A DNA stretch of 64,000 nt, taken from assembly GCF_905147045.1 (NCBI RefSeq), contig NC_065890.1:1240001-1304000 (forward strand), in the 5' to 3' direction. This DNA comes from Nymphalis io. Taxonomy: Eukaryota > Arthropoda > Insecta > Lepidoptera > Nymphalidae. Positions 21,001-32,703 of this stretch are shown one piece after another. A program made the translations under genes and the position numbers. The notes under the pieces are model-generated. The model saw nothing but the letters and a program-made list of their open reading frames with translations, was not told the DNA's origin and ran no database searches. Position 1 is the stretch's first letter; each line of letters opens with the position of its first letter.

Positions 21001-23959
21001 TTTTTTCATGGTTTTGTCAAATTTATACTGTCGATAATAGCTAGTAATTAAAGCCTTCGGAATGCGATGCTTTGTTTTCCACGAGACATATAATAAATAT
21101 TATCACTTTTAATTATTTAAAAATAAAACTGATCATTAAACAAGATTAAGTAATCATTCCTAATGCGAATATACACAAACACCCTTGAACCTTTACAATT
21201 GCGTCGTGAGATAGCAGCACTGAGCGCTTTCTATCGACTGTATCACGGCGAGTGCTCTGAGGAATTATTCTCTCTAATTCCTGCTTCCCCCTTCCTTCTT
21301 AAGTCCACGCGAGCTGGTTCTCGATGTCACCGCCTAACTGTGACATCAATTCCATCGCGAACAAAGAAATTTGGCAACTCCTTTCTTTGTCGCACTTCCA
21401 AAAAATGGAATTCCTTACCAGCTCACGTATTCCCCTCCTCTTACAACCCGGGTTCCTTCAAACGAGGCGTGAAGAGGCATCTTGCGGGCCGGCAAGGCGA
21501 AGGCGGCTAGTGCAGAACGTTTTTCCCGTCTGTACTGGCCGTCGTCGCGTTTGGACTCTACTACCACTTACCATCAGGTGGAGTAGAGTCATTTGCCCTC
21601 CCGGCGATATAAAAAAAAATATATATATATATATATAAACGAGTTCTATTATGAATATATTTTTGTGACTTTTGTGATTTAGATTATCATAAGTCGAAGG
21701 ATTATAATTATCATTAAGGCCTCAAACAAAACTATACGATTTAGATATTTTATCTGTATTTTTTTTTTTATTTAATGTGTATAAACTTTTATGAGATAGT
21801 CAGACGCATTGAACCTTATGTTATAGTTATTATTACAATATTATCAATTTATTAATAACAATTGAAAATAATATTAGGTATATGTGTATAATTAGAAAAA
21901 CAATTGGATCGCCTCTTGCACAATTTATTGTTTATTTTATTTTTAACTAGCTGTGCCCGCGGTGCTGAGAACAGACTTATAATATTCCAATAGAGATATT
22001 AGTATTTATTGGTTATTGCCGCACCCGGATCTAGATAACGCAACATACAATTGGCCAAGGGAAAAACATTATTCCCTTGAATCTATTCCGACATACTTAA
22101 ATGTCTTTCCCTGTGTTTTATTTATTATGACTGCAAACGATACTTTCACAGAAAATAGTGTCATTTTAAAAAGGTAAATCTGTTTTTTTTTTTAATAATA
22201 AATACTATCAAGTAACCGACTAACGGGTTCATTTTCGTCCAGAGAATCGGAATTGTGATTCAATGGGGAAATTCTTCTAACATTCTCGCCACCATTCCGC
22301 GCGGTCACGATTGGTACAATAACTATTTTTAATTTTTATTTATTTAAGGCCTTACTGTTATGTTGAATTTATAACATAAATTCAACAAAACGAAACGAAA
22401 TACCTACCTTACCTATAAACTTTAACTTACTAATATATACTTATGTGTGTATGAGCATTTTCAAACAACCTTTTTTTTAACATTGGAAAAACGCGTTACG
22501 CGTTTCCCCCACGGGAACAGTGGGGGGTATGTGGGGCTCGCCGGTGTCCTAGGCGCCGAGTGCGCCCCGAACATCGGAATACCCACTAAAAACCAGTGGT
22601 ACACTTTCCGTCTTAACGAGGAGCGCCACGGGATCGCTCTCGCATGCTACCGTAGTTTTCAAACAACCTACTCAACTACCTGTTAAAATATAATATGCTT
22701 AAAACTGTCAATTGTCATATCTCGATATCTTTCATAAGAATTAATGCACTGCTTATACAAACGATTTGTGCCAATAATGCATTATTTTAGAATTTGATTA
22801 TTAATCAAAAGGTTATAGAGAATCAACCTTATAAGATAGACATATATCTACGCGTGTACGAGGTAAACGACGTTTTCCAGCGTAAGCTGAACTCTATTTA
22901 ATATGATTGACAATACAGATCTGAGCTCAACTCATATTGGAAGTATCTAAATCTCTGACACTATCCATTTTTTAACTTTGTTTTGTTCCTATAAACATTC
23001 AATCATCATCATTTTTCAAACTATCATTTATAGGTGGCTAAAGTTTCAACCAATCCAACTGAACAGTTACTTTATAGAATTTATATCGATTAAATGTTCG
23101 ACATAATTCTTTAAATTGACCGATTTTTTTAATTATAAACCGATTGAAATAAAACAAACACCAAATATTAAGTGAAGCTTGCCACAATACATTAGTGAAC
23201 CGCACCTAAATCAGTTCAGCTGTTTTTAAGATTAGCGCGCACAAACCCACAGACAAACAGACAAAATTTCTGACAATCATTGTTTCGGGTTCTATTGCGT
23301 TAACAAAGGACCCCGATAATAATCTTACTCAAATATTTTCCATGCACAGACAGCGATCAGTTACAGATTTATTATGTGTATAAAAGAACAGATTAGTTAT
23401 TAGCTTTACTAAGAATCACCCTTTTTTATTTTAACGCTGGAAAAACGCATTACGCGTTTTCCCCACGGGAACAGTGGCGGGGTATGTGGGGCTCGAGTCC
23501 AAGGCGCCGAGAGCGCTCCGAACATCGGAATACCCACTAAAAAACCAGCTTTCCGTCTTAACGAGGAGCGCCACGGGATCACTTGCGCATGCACTGTGAC
23601 ACTAAGAATCACGCTCACCTTATTAACATAAACACTATTCTTCAAACTAGCTAAATACAGTAAAAAATACAAAAAAAAAACAGACAAAGAAGTGTCATGG
23701 ACAGACATGATCATATTTATAAAATAATATTAATAGTTATTAATCTACGTCTACGAGGATAATATATTTCATAAATCTTTCTTATTTCGCCATAGCCATA
23801 GCCAAAATATTTCGGTGATATAAAAATAATGTAAAACTTACACGACCGTTTGAAATTCCATATTTCTCCATCATAACACCTCTTGAGAGCTTTAAATAAC
23901 TCTAGAAACGCTATAACTGTCAACGTTAATAATAAAGAATAAATGAGAACTTCGAACAT
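18041..23959 (-). CDS. Candidate two-exon small single-pass membrane protein (72 aa)
   Basis: Exon 1 is 23959-23842 and exon 2 is 18141-18041; 118 + 101 nt gives exactly 73 codons with stop. Exon 1 starts at an ATG, encodes a hydrophobic segment at residues about 4-20 and ends at a GTAAGT donor in phase 1. Exon 2 follows a TATTTTCAG acceptor, enters in the phase exon 1 requires, and encodes a charged tail ending '..KEKYNNIETV'. AATAAA follows the stop on the minus strand (18032-18027). The intron between them is almost entirely transposon sequence, so few places remain for a missed exon. I do not recognise the protein. Exon 2 looks convincing as a last coding exon; its link to exon 1 is inferred from phase and signals, and exon 1 could instead belong to another gene. 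Confidence 0.42.
18255..18555 (-). mobile_element. tRNA-derived SINE (family 1)
   Basis: Full-length by comparison with 2683-2987: 'cctgtgaatgtcccactgct' at one end, 'gttaagattcacgcgtttta' head at the other. In the intron of the candidate small membrane protein. Confidence 0.8.
18896..19156 (-). mobile_element. tRNA-headed SINE (family 2)
   Basis: Complete copy; head on the right with 'gttggtagatacttgcct' on the minus strand, 3' end 'tgtcccagta' on the left. Confidence 0.78.
19293..19584 (-). mobile_element. Complete family-B retroposon with 8-bp TSD
   Basis: 292 bp between the direct repeats 'tgttgtat' (19285-19292, 19585-19592). The sense (minus) strand ends '..accatcaggttgtccata', then a stretch closing in poly(A). 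The 3' 'cacttaccatcaggt' block is also in the 3' UTR of the Jockey-like LINE copies, so that LINE may supply its reverse transcriptase. Confidence 0.75.
20034..20067. repeat. 13-bp perfect hairpin
   Basis: Arms 20034-20046 and 20055-20067 ('aatccgttaagcc' and its complement) flank an 8-nt loop. The corresponding position in the other inverted-repeat arm reads differently, so it is specific to this copy. Confidence 0.8.
20292..20548 (-). mobile_element. tRNA-headed SINE (family 2)
   Basis: Complete copy inserted in the left inverted-repeat arm. Its absence from the right arm dates it after the arms formed. Confidence 0.78.
21163..21610 (+). mobile_element. Jockey-like LINE 3' end
   Basis: Frame 21163-21510 encodes an RT C-terminal tail with 'ALSAFYRLYHGECSEELFSL', then the block shared with 6900-7335, the 3' UTR 'cacttaccatcaggtgg', and an A-rich/(ta)n end at about 21610-21640. 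It sits between the inverted-repeat arms. Confidence 0.78.
21640..21945. other. No gene or repeat recognised
   Basis: AT-rich spacer between the Jockey-like tail and the Helitron relic. No coding frame or shared repeat was noticed. Confidence 0.35.
21946..22165 (-). pseudogene. Helitron helicase C-terminal relic with CTAGT end
   Basis: On the minus strand a frame reads 'INKTQGKTFKYVGIDSRE', a stop, then 'CFSLGQLYVALSRSG'. These match the Pif1-type helicase motifs near the C-terminus of Helitron Rep-Hel proteins (the QGxT and GQLYVALSR motifs). Downstream lies 'gcacagctagt', the 3' terminus expected for a Helitron (end at 21946). It is a 5'-truncated, inactivated copy. Confidence 0.72.
22400..23385 (-). 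repeat. Right arm of the large inverted repeat
   Basis: Reverse complement partner of 19910-20980. Removing the 184-bp insertion at 22472-22655 restores the alignment with the left arm across 'gtttgaaaa'. Confidence 0.75.
22472..22655 (-). mobile_element. GC-rich short retroposon (family G), copy 1, 14-bp TSD
   Basis: Bounded by the perfect direct repeat 'ttttcaaacaacct' (22458-22471, 22656-22669). Poly(T) on the left means a 3' poly(A) on the minus strand. Much richer in GC than everything around it. The head is not obviously tRNA-like. Contains 'cgcgttacgcgttt', 'cacgggaacagtgggg' and 'gaacatcggaatacccact'. Confidence 0.82.
23420..23600 (-). mobile_element. GC-rich short retroposon (family G), copy 2, 12-bp TSD
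   Basis: Second copy, 181 bp, same orientation, with its own target duplication 'actaagaatcac' (23408-23419, 23601-23612). Different duplications show two independent insertions less than 1 kb apart. Confidence 0.82.
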
Positions 23960-24059
23960 TACTCTTGTTGTTAAAAGTTCACAGAAAATTGGCAAAATGC
24001 AAACGTTCACTTCGCACGACACTTTAATAATAAGACGTTTACAAAGTTCTGTTCAATCA

Positions 24060-24739
24060 AGGAATTAATACAATCGAATGAACGTGTATTAAAAAAAAAC
24101 TACTTATAAACGGGTAATATTAAGTAGGTAAACGCCAAAGTAAACAACAAAACGGTCAATTAATTTCCTTTTTGGATGGTATTCTTTTATTAATAAAAAT
24201 ATATTAATCAGAGATAATAGTAATTAAGTGGATAGTTTCAATGTCTGTTTATAGTTTTGAAACGTGTAACAACTTAAATATATATTTAATTTTTGCTGGT
24301 ATTACTGCCTGTGCTTAGTGCACAAGGCCAAACATTTTCGTTTTTACACTGTACTATAACTATGTTTTTTTATATGTGTGTTTGTGTGAATTTAATGTTG
24401 TTAAAAATGTAATGTAATGTATTTTTTATACCAAAAGATTAGCAGTTGCTCTTTTGTTATTTTCGATGATGCTATTATTGATAAAAAATTTAAATATCCG
24501 AAAATGTTATCTGTCTATATGTTCGCATTAATTCGAATGCAGACCAATCACCTCCTTGTAAACAAATAATACAATTCCTGAGTATTAATCTAGGATAAGC
24601 ACAATGTGGACCGGTGAATATAAACTAGGCTAGGGGGGACTCTGTACCTGTTACTAAGTTCTTATGGTTATAATAATTGATCACGAATACTATGTAGTAA
24701 AAATAATTTACAAAGGTAGTCATTATAAATTATACGCAT
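24060..24739. other. No gene recognised
   Basis: AT-rich, upstream of the candidate small membrane protein gene. Any promoter for that gene would lie in its left part. Confidence 0.35.
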
Positions 24740-25345
24740 GTTTCTAAATATGAATTTTCAATATGCATACATTACTATTATTATTATTAAACAACTTTAT
24801 TGCACACTCACAAGGAACAAAGAAAAAACAAACACAAGTAAAAACAAAGGAAAAACAAAAACAAAAGTTCAAGAGAAGCCATGCAATATAAATAAAATTG
24901 TGGACCTCAAAATGATGCGTGCAAGGGCGGTCTTATCACTCAAGTAGTGATATCTTCCAGACCCTGCATTAAGATGCTTGCAGGGCCGAACGGGCGAGTG
25001 CATATATATATATTTATATATTTACAATACAAACATTTATAACATTAAGAGTGGACAGAATGAAATGTGAAGGAAGTAAATAGGTAGGGTTACAGAGATA
25101 GGTAATAGTTTTTAGTACGAATTTTGAAGATGGAATTAACGGATATCTGATGGAAGTGTATTCCACAGTCTTACTGCCTTTGCCGTGAAGGAGTTAGCAT
25201 ATAGTTTGGAGTGATATATAGGCACACTTAATTCGTTGTCACTCTGGGAGCGAAGATTAAGAAGAGTTGAGTCTGAACCAAGAAAAGTAAAGCGTTCCTT
25301 CAAATAGGGAGGAGTACAGGGGTGAAATAGAATAGAATAGAGGAG
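24740..25345 (-). mobile_element. Non-LTR retrotransposon 3' end
   Basis: Minus strand from about 25305 reads 'LKERFTFLGSDSTLLNLRSQ', then a 'FTAKAVRLWNTLPSDIR' tail before a stop. The 'LWNTLP' ending is typical of Jockey/CR1-type RT C-termini. Different family from the other LINE tails here. Confidence 0.62.
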
Positions 25346-25478
25346 AGAAAGAATATGTAAGTTGGCTTACAATCGAAGATCGCCATCTTGATTGTAAGCC
25401 ACCTAAGGGAAGAACAATACTCCGAAATACGGTCCAATTTCTTCAATCCAAATATAAACCGTATACAATTTTTTTTAT

Positions 25479-25483
<5 letters not shown>

Positions 25484-25536
<53 letters not shown>

Positions 25537-25556
25537 TATATATATATATATATATA
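25484..25556. repeat. (AT)n microsatellite
   Basis: About 70 bp of near-pure AT dinucleotide with one interruption ('tcgta'). The small reading frame that crosses it (25388-25612) is spurious. Confidence 0.9.
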
Positions 25557-25599
25557 TAATACGGTTAATTATAAAAGTTTCCTGTGACGCAATAAAATA

Positions 25600-26470
25600 T
25601 TTATTGATATAAATTATAGGTAAGTTAATATATCCAAAAAAGGCGAACTAATTAGAAAAACTGCAGTGAAAATGTTTTGAAACAGGACGAATTATTACAA
25701 CTTTGATTTTATCCTACTAAAAAATAAAAAATCGCACGAAGCTTTAACGATATAACGTCACAAGTTCTAAAAGCTGTGGCATAGGAGAGGTGGTAGCGCT
25801 AGAACCGGTTCCTTGGTGTACTTGAAGACACATCTTTGGATACCTATTTATTATTTTTATATCTATTTAGTTTTCTTTATCATTTAATTTCAATTTTAGA
25901 TTTAAAAGTTTGGAGTCCCTTAGGCAACAAAAAAAGCTACGAATGATTTTCTAACCAGACAATACAGTAAAATGAAAAATTTTGGTACATGTATCAAGGT
26001 TTTCTTATTTTAAAAAAATACTTATTAACTTGCAGGCACATATCCGAAAGATCTCGAGGTAGTTTATATAGGGACTCCAAAGCGAGCCACAGAACTCGCT
26101 CCTGAATAAAGCTGCTTATATCCATAAGCGATATTGTTACTACCTAGGCGTACCTACCCCTATAATACCACTTTACAACTAAAAGTTAAAATATATATAA
26201 TAATCAAATAATCCCCTGCTTATGATTATGAATTGTAAATATTTTGATAACAAATATTATATATATTGTACACCGTAAATCAAAACATTTAAGTGTCATA
26301 ATTATTAGTTTGCAGAGTTTTTATGATGATTAAGCTTCTAAACCAGCCACTTGCGCTTGCAAAAACTTGCTAACGTAATAAACTATATTAAAATAAAATA
26401 AATAACTAAAATTATATAACAACATATATAATTAAGTCCTTAAAATACTGAGATATAAAGGGTTTAATTT
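25600..26470. other. Intergenic DNA left of LAMTOR5
   Basis: No gene seen. AT-rich sequence without a shared repeat. Confidence 0.4.
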
Positions 26471-26481
26471 TGCTTGACTAG

Positions 26482-26488
26482 TATAAAA
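26482..26488 (+). promoter_or_regulatory. Possible TATA box of LAMTOR5
   Basis: 'tataaaa' lies 200 bp before the LAMTOR5 ATG in the only stretch upstream with such a motif. A start site about 30 bp on would give a 5' UTR near 170 nt. In so AT-rich a genome this could be chance. Confidence 0.3.
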
Positions 26489-26684
26489 GTTGCCCACTAT
26501 CAGCTTTATTTTCAATTTTCATTTATTATGGCAACAATCTAACGACGCGATCTGTCTAAAGTGATATTGTCAGCGAGACAGTCGACAGACGTCTATTTGC
26601 TTTTGAGTTTTGACAAAACTACGAAATAAGTCATTAATCATCGCTTCATCAGTGGCAACAAACATTGTTTTGAATATAGCAAAA

Positions 26685-26957
26685 ATGGAAAAGGAACTAG
26701 ATAAGGTTGTGGAAGAAATCATGTCAACCCCAAACGTAAGCGGGTGTTTAGTCGCCGATCATCAGGGTCTCTGTTTAGCGTCGAAGGGCACAGCTCACGT
26801 CGATTCTGCGGGCCTCATCGTAGCTCTTTCCGAACAAGCATGCAAAATTCAACCAAACTTGAAACCACCTACCGTCTGCTTGGAAACGGATACTAAAACA
26901 TGTTTGATACAAAGACATGGTACCATCACGGGAGCTGTTTTTAAACAGAGAGCTTGA
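26685..26957 (+). CDS. LAMTOR5: LAMTOR5 (Ragulator subunit, HBXIP family)
   Basis: A 90-residue roadblock-fold protein, the size of animal LAMTOR5. Ragulator sits on the lysosome surface, anchors the Rag GTPases and recruits mTORC1 when amino acids are available; LAMTOR5 forms a roadblock pair with LAMTOR4. Recognisable blocks are 'MSTPNVSGCLVADHQGLCLA' (strand-turn-strand), 'GLIVALSEQACKIQP' and 'TCLIQRHGTITGAVFK'. The start is the ATG at 26685, in the context aaaaATGG. A further 25 codons are open upstream but their first ATG is not conserved in style. There is no intron in the coding region. A poly(A) signal lies at 27061. It stands alone, with no close coding neighbour. Confidence 0.93.
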   Translation: MEKELDKVVEEIMSTPNVSGCLVADHQGLCLASKGTAHVDSAGLIVALSEQACKIQPNLKPPTVCLETDTKTCLIQRHGTITGAVFKQRA

Positions 26958-27060
26958 AGTTGAAGTATCTTTTTGTTTGTTAATCGAAAAACTTAACGGC
27001 TGTGTTAAGATAACGAGTTTTGTAAAGCTATATTATTCTTTAAAAATATTAAATCTTTGT

Positions 27061-27066
27061 AATAAA
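27061..27066 (+). terminator. Poly(A) signal of LAMTOR5
   Basis: AATAAA about 100 bp after the stop codon at 26955-26957. Confidence 0.6.
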
Positions 27067-27409
27067 ATGTCATTGTTATGACAAAGTCATAAATTATTAT
27101 CAACTTTAAAGAACCTAGTGTAAATTTTATTAGTCTATATATTTATAATAGTTTGAAATTTATATTTTCAATATATTATAATATCTGAAATTTAAAATTA
27201 ACCTGTTCCATTGGCTTTCACTTTTTTATTCTTTGCTGTTCACTTTATTAAACTATCATAACATAAATTATTTAGTGAAAAAATGTACATATTTGTATTA
27301 TTAAAAGCTCTTAATAACAATAATAATTTTATTTAACTGTCAATGTAAAAAAAAATATGATCAATATTTTGTATTTCTTCATAAAACGATGTTACAACCT
27401 CCTCTTGAC
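27067..27409. other. No gene recognised
   Basis: AT-rich sequence after the LAMTOR5 poly(A) signal. No coding frame or shared repeat was noticed. Confidence 0.35.
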
Positions 27410-27725
27410 TGATCTTTGAGGCTAGCCAACTGTGTGAGTGATATAATAGAGCACAAAGACAATTACTTCCTTATTCTGTCACCCTCATAATATAATGGAA
27501 TGGCAAATATATAAGCTTTACATGCTTTCTGAGGCGCTGGAGTCAATCACTGCCATTGCAAGACTCCATTCTAATATTGAGGATATCTCAACCATAAAAA
27601 CTCGATAACTTTTAATCCCAAATAGGTACAATAATATAATAAATTTTAGGCCAAATCTGGAGTTTCAAACCCAGAACTGTGGGATGTGCAGCCTTATAAG
27701 TTAGCCACCAGACCAATGAAGCATC
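27410..27725 (-). mobile_element. Diverged SINE family 3
   Basis: Faint but ordered matches: 'ttgaggctagccaactgtg', 'aggccaaatctggagtttca', 'cagccttataagttagccac' and 'cagaccaatgaa'. An old copy. Confidence 0.5.
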
Positions 27726-30700
27726 CAAACGGACAATGGTATTATAAACATAAAACCATGTAGACAACTTTTTTAACAGGTTAAAATGAAACTAATATTT
27801 AATATACACACATTTATTTCAGATATGCCTTCCTAATGTTAACATTTATCGACAAGAACAATGCAGTAACCGTAACTACCAACTATATATTTACCATACC
27901 ATACACTGTTGCAAGCTACCTGTTACACGACTTGAGATGTCACTTTATGCCAAAATTGTCCAAAAATAACATTATTTCTTTAACAAATGGATGATAAATT
28001 TAATGAGAATATTTTGAATCGACATAAATTGACACCTCCATATTTTCTATTGAAGACTATTATATTAGAATTAATAACATTGTGTATTTAACACACATAT
28101 CCTTAACTAACCAACAAGGAGACTAAAAACAAAATAGAATGTCTTCAACTTTACAATCATAAATTTAGAATCAGTACAATTGAAGCTGTTTGGTCATATA
28201 ATATGGCATAGGAAAGGATATGAGTGAGGTTGATAATTCTATAAAAAATATATTTACTTGTGTAAGAATAAATGTTATGCAATTTTATTATAAGGATTAC
28301 ATTTTAATTAAGAATTTACTACAAAATGCAAAATAAACTTGGAATTAATTCAAATAAAAAGTTGATTATTGAGTTGCAAACTCATATACAGACATACCAA
28401 GTTTATTTTTACTAACTTTGAAACTTAAATGCTAATGTGACTAATTTTAAGAATAGATTCTATTATTATATACAAAACTATTAAATAGATGAATATTTTC
28501 AATGATTACGCTTAAAAATAAACTATCATACAATAATATGAAAAAAAAATTATTAAAATGACAGAATATTTAAATTACAAAATAATTAAATTAAGGAAGC
28601 GCGCAATTAAAATAATCAAGACATTCGTATAATGTTGCCAGGTCTAAAATAAAGTTGGACGAAGTATTTTTATATAAATAAAACTTACTGGCAACACTAA
28701 TATCCAAATATAAACAATCATAAACAATGTTGGCGGCGTGAGCAAAGTTTTTAACCTAGATATAACATTACCTATAGACTAGGGTCTTTCTATGTGCATA
28801 ATACTTCTTTATATCCAATGCCTTTTTTCTATATATTTTATAAAAAAATATCAATCGTTAACAGTGATTTTTAAAATATCGTATTACAATCAGATATATT
28901 AACAGATTAATGTTACATTATTTTAAATTTTCATATTATCCAAGACAATTTTTAAACTCAAAGGAACACAACACTAAGTTGATTTGTTTTCGAACTTTCT
29001 ATTATTCATTGTTCTAAAATATTATTTTTTGATTATTCCAATCGCACATAACAGTCCTTTTAAAAATTACGGAGAATAAAAAAAAATACCGCAAACAAAA
29101 TATATATAATTTGCTCTTAATTTAAATAGATTACATAATGAGACTTAGTGCTATGTTCATCTGGAGTATCAAATATTTAATTTGATAAGACAATGAACGA
29201 TATACAAAGAGATTTGACAAACATTACTAGACATTGAATATATTTAATTTATAAAGTTTACTTTTTAATAAATGTATCGCAATTAAAATTACATCTTTGC
29301 CTTTACAATGGCATATAGTATTTTGAAATTTCATTGCATATAAATATTAGTTACATGGTTTAGTACAAGTGTATATATTTTTTTAAATAAGCCATTAAAA
29401 GTGAAAATAAATATCAGAATAAACGTAATATTTATCAATGTAGTCCATAATCTAACATATGTTAAATGGAATTACGACGTATCCTTTTTAATATTTTAAT
29501 TCTAATGACAGTTCAAAAACTTTTCGAAGTAGGCAGTCAAAATTGACGTTGTTTACAATGTTGCTAAGATAAAAAATTAAGTAAACTAATGGTTAAATGA
29601 ATATTCAGTCAACGCCTACAACTGTTCATAGCCTATGTTCGAATAATTTTGCTATTAATATAAATAATATTTTTACTATAAATGAGACCACGCAAATGGA
29701 ATGTTATGCCGAAATAATATTAATTAATAATTTTTTACAACTACAAATTTTAATTTATTATAACTTTAATTTAGTTAACGTATGTCTTATAACAATTTAA
29801 CCGGTTTTAAAAGTTTATAAGTTTTTTATATATTTGCAATATGGTTAATGGAAAAGAGAATTGATTATTACTAAATATACAATTAGCTATCTAACGTCGC
29901 TATATTTATGCAAGACTAAATAGGCAACTTAAAACAAAAATAAAATGATATGTAGTTATAAAATCAAAACTACCGCTTCGTGTTCGACGGAAGATTTTTT
30001 AAGAATTCGAAAAATACACTCAAAATAATTATAACAATATTTAATTCATCTAGTAAAATTTTGGTCCATTACTGAACGCAAGTTTTAAGACGCACAATCA
30101 CGCGTCGATTCTATATATCAATATCAAGTTTTATCGAAATAGTTTATATTTGTTTCATCTTATATTAATATAATTCATTCTATTTCATACTAACGTATGT
30201 AAGAACTAGATTTTAGCTCTGCACAAATTGTTTCAGAAATATCATGAACCGTTATACAATTGCTAGAAATATTTTAGTGCATATAGAATATTTATAATTT
30301 TCTTGTTAATATAGTTTTAATTTGTGGAATTTAGTCAAATATAGGCCTTCATATTAAACATTTGTCATCGTTTCATATTATATGCGGGAGTCTCTTAGGA
30401 TAAACTTTTCAACTCGTCCTACAAGCGATCATTCTCCTAATGTCTCTACTTTCGACTAACTAATACGCCATAGAATCCAGGACGCCACACCATTTAATGG
30501 CATAGAGCTTAGACACATATGTATATGTGTATAAGCACATATCATGTCATATATACCATTGTCGATTATCTTGAACATGATGATAAAAGTCAATATTAAT
30601 GATACTATATTTATGATCAAGGATATAGAGGCCTAGATACCTTGGGAGGACGAATTACTTGAGTTTCTTGGACAGAGCTCTTTATATATAGAAAAGAGTA

Positions 30701-32000
30701 CTGTTTAAATCAAACAATGGTAGTATCGCCCCACTAAATCGAACCCTCCCACGTCGGAGTATGGGTCTAGTAATTAACTCTTCACTATACAAGCAATATG
30801 ATTGGATCAAGATTCTCTCGGACGACCAAGGAACACCTTGACATACGTGTTGCACCGTCCTCATAGCAGGTATGTCGGTCGCGGAAATGCTACACTATAT
30901 AATATGATATTGCTACCTCTACACAAAACCCAGCGAGATGTGAAGAGACTAGAATCCACTCGGGGCAAACCATCGATATCTCTAAAAACCCCCAATAAGC
31001 CCACAAGGATATCTTATGAAAAAAAAAAACATTCAATAAATGTAATGAGTGTTTATAAATAACAGTTATTAACGAATGATCGTGACATGAATATGATTCT
31101 ACATAACCTACAACACACGTACACAATATGTGTAAATAGAAACATTCTAATAATTATACTTTTAAAATATTTCACAATTTACTTTGAAACGAGCTATTGG
31201 GATCTGACTTATGGGCGGAGCTTAATTAACATGGCCGACATTCATGTGAGTGAGATGCACTATTCTTTCTATCACCGAATTTTCTAACAACCTATGCGCG
31301 TGTAGGCGCTTCCTTGTGGCCATGGGGCATAAATTAATTTTGAGATGTTGCATTTGTTATGTTAAATATAGTTATTGCCTATACTTAATATACTTAAAAA
31401 AAATGCTGTGTCCTCCTCTATCAAATGTCAAAACAATAATGATCGAAAGAGCAAAACAGTTAACTAAACAGCCGCTAAGCGACGTTTATAAGTAGAACGT
31501 TAGTCTTTATTTCATACCAGTTTTTATACTTGTGATTTATTACATATTTTATTGGTGTTCTATAAATAAATAATTTAATAATAATATTCTCACAGGTAAT
31601 GTTGGTTACCAGGTGTAGTGTTGACCTAAAATTGATCTTAACTCTAATCTTAGTAATTGTCGACGTTACTCCAAAACTCCTTGTTTTTCATATGTCAGAT
31701 CCCAATGTATTTAACGCTACATGCCTTTCCTACATTAATAATAGTTACTAAGCCGGCAACAGATTTATATTACATAATTTATAAAATACATTTTTTTTTT
31801 AATTATAAATATCGAAATGTATGCGCAAGTAACGATAGCAACAAACTGGATATGTTTGAACAACAATGCCGACTGAATACATATATGACATTCCATTTAA
31901 GTCTTATAATGTTAACAATCTTTTTATTATTTTATTCATTTAATTTCATATATAACCTTTTTTTTTACTTCGAACACTAAGGCTTAAGGTTCGCACGGGT
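27726..32000. other. Long AT-rich intergenic stretch, no gene recognised
   Basis: About 4 kb with only short chance frames. A less AT-rich part at 30640-31010 has small frames on both strands but no splice-consistent exon or known protein. 31190-31330 is also richer in GC and may be an old transposon. Confidence 0.4.
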
Positions 32001-32703
32001 GTGTCGTCGAATTGTTTTATTTGAATAAGAATATAATCAAAAGTCACAAACATAATCTGACCATGCGAAAGCCATACATTTAAATCAATAATAATAATAA
32101 AATAAATTCAGATGTAGTATCTGTAACTAGTAGTTTTAAGATTTAATTTACGAGTTTTTGTTGCAACTATAAATTAATTTAATTTCGTCCTACGCTGTGT
32201 GCCCAAAATTACACATTCATCTTAAATATATTTCAAATATGTTTTACAAAATTCACATATAAAAAGATTGTTAACGGAACAAGCACGAAATTGGAACGTG
32301 GCGTACACTTTTCGCGCCATAATTTATAATAAAGTCAAAAGCTGCCATATCGATTACGTAATATTTTGGCATATTCGAATTACACACACATATACAAATA
32401 CCATTGAACGCACGAATTATATACCAACGTCATACTTTGTCATAATTTCGAGAAATATTATTGTATCAAAAACGATTTTTAAAATGATTTTATTAAGATA
32501 TAATACAGATTACCAATGAAATATTTCAATTAAAAAAAAACATTGTAGGTCGAAAAGCGATAATTATATTTTGGATTATAACCCGACCGCCTTCAAAATA
32601 AATAACGTTGGAGAGATGTAAACCTATGAGCAACATAATTCAACTCACAAATAAGGAAATAGTCGAGTCCATTCGCACAACGGTCGCTGTCCGTGGTCGC
32701 GCG
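32001..32703 (-). other. Probable 3' UTR and downstream region of flower
   Basis: Follows the stop of the distal last exon. No further coding sequence. The poly(A) site was not fixed with confidence. Confidence 0.4.

Noticed and set aside
22365..22391. Short 11-bp palindrome around 22365-22391
   Set aside because: AT-rich and short; such hairpins are expected by chance here.
25388..25612. 74-codon frame at 25388-25612
   Set aside because: Half of it is an (AT)n microsatellite giving Ile-Tyr repeats.
30640..31062. Small frames on both strands at 30640-31062
   Set aside because: GC-richer than the surroundings but no known protein, no matching splice signals; not supported as an exon.
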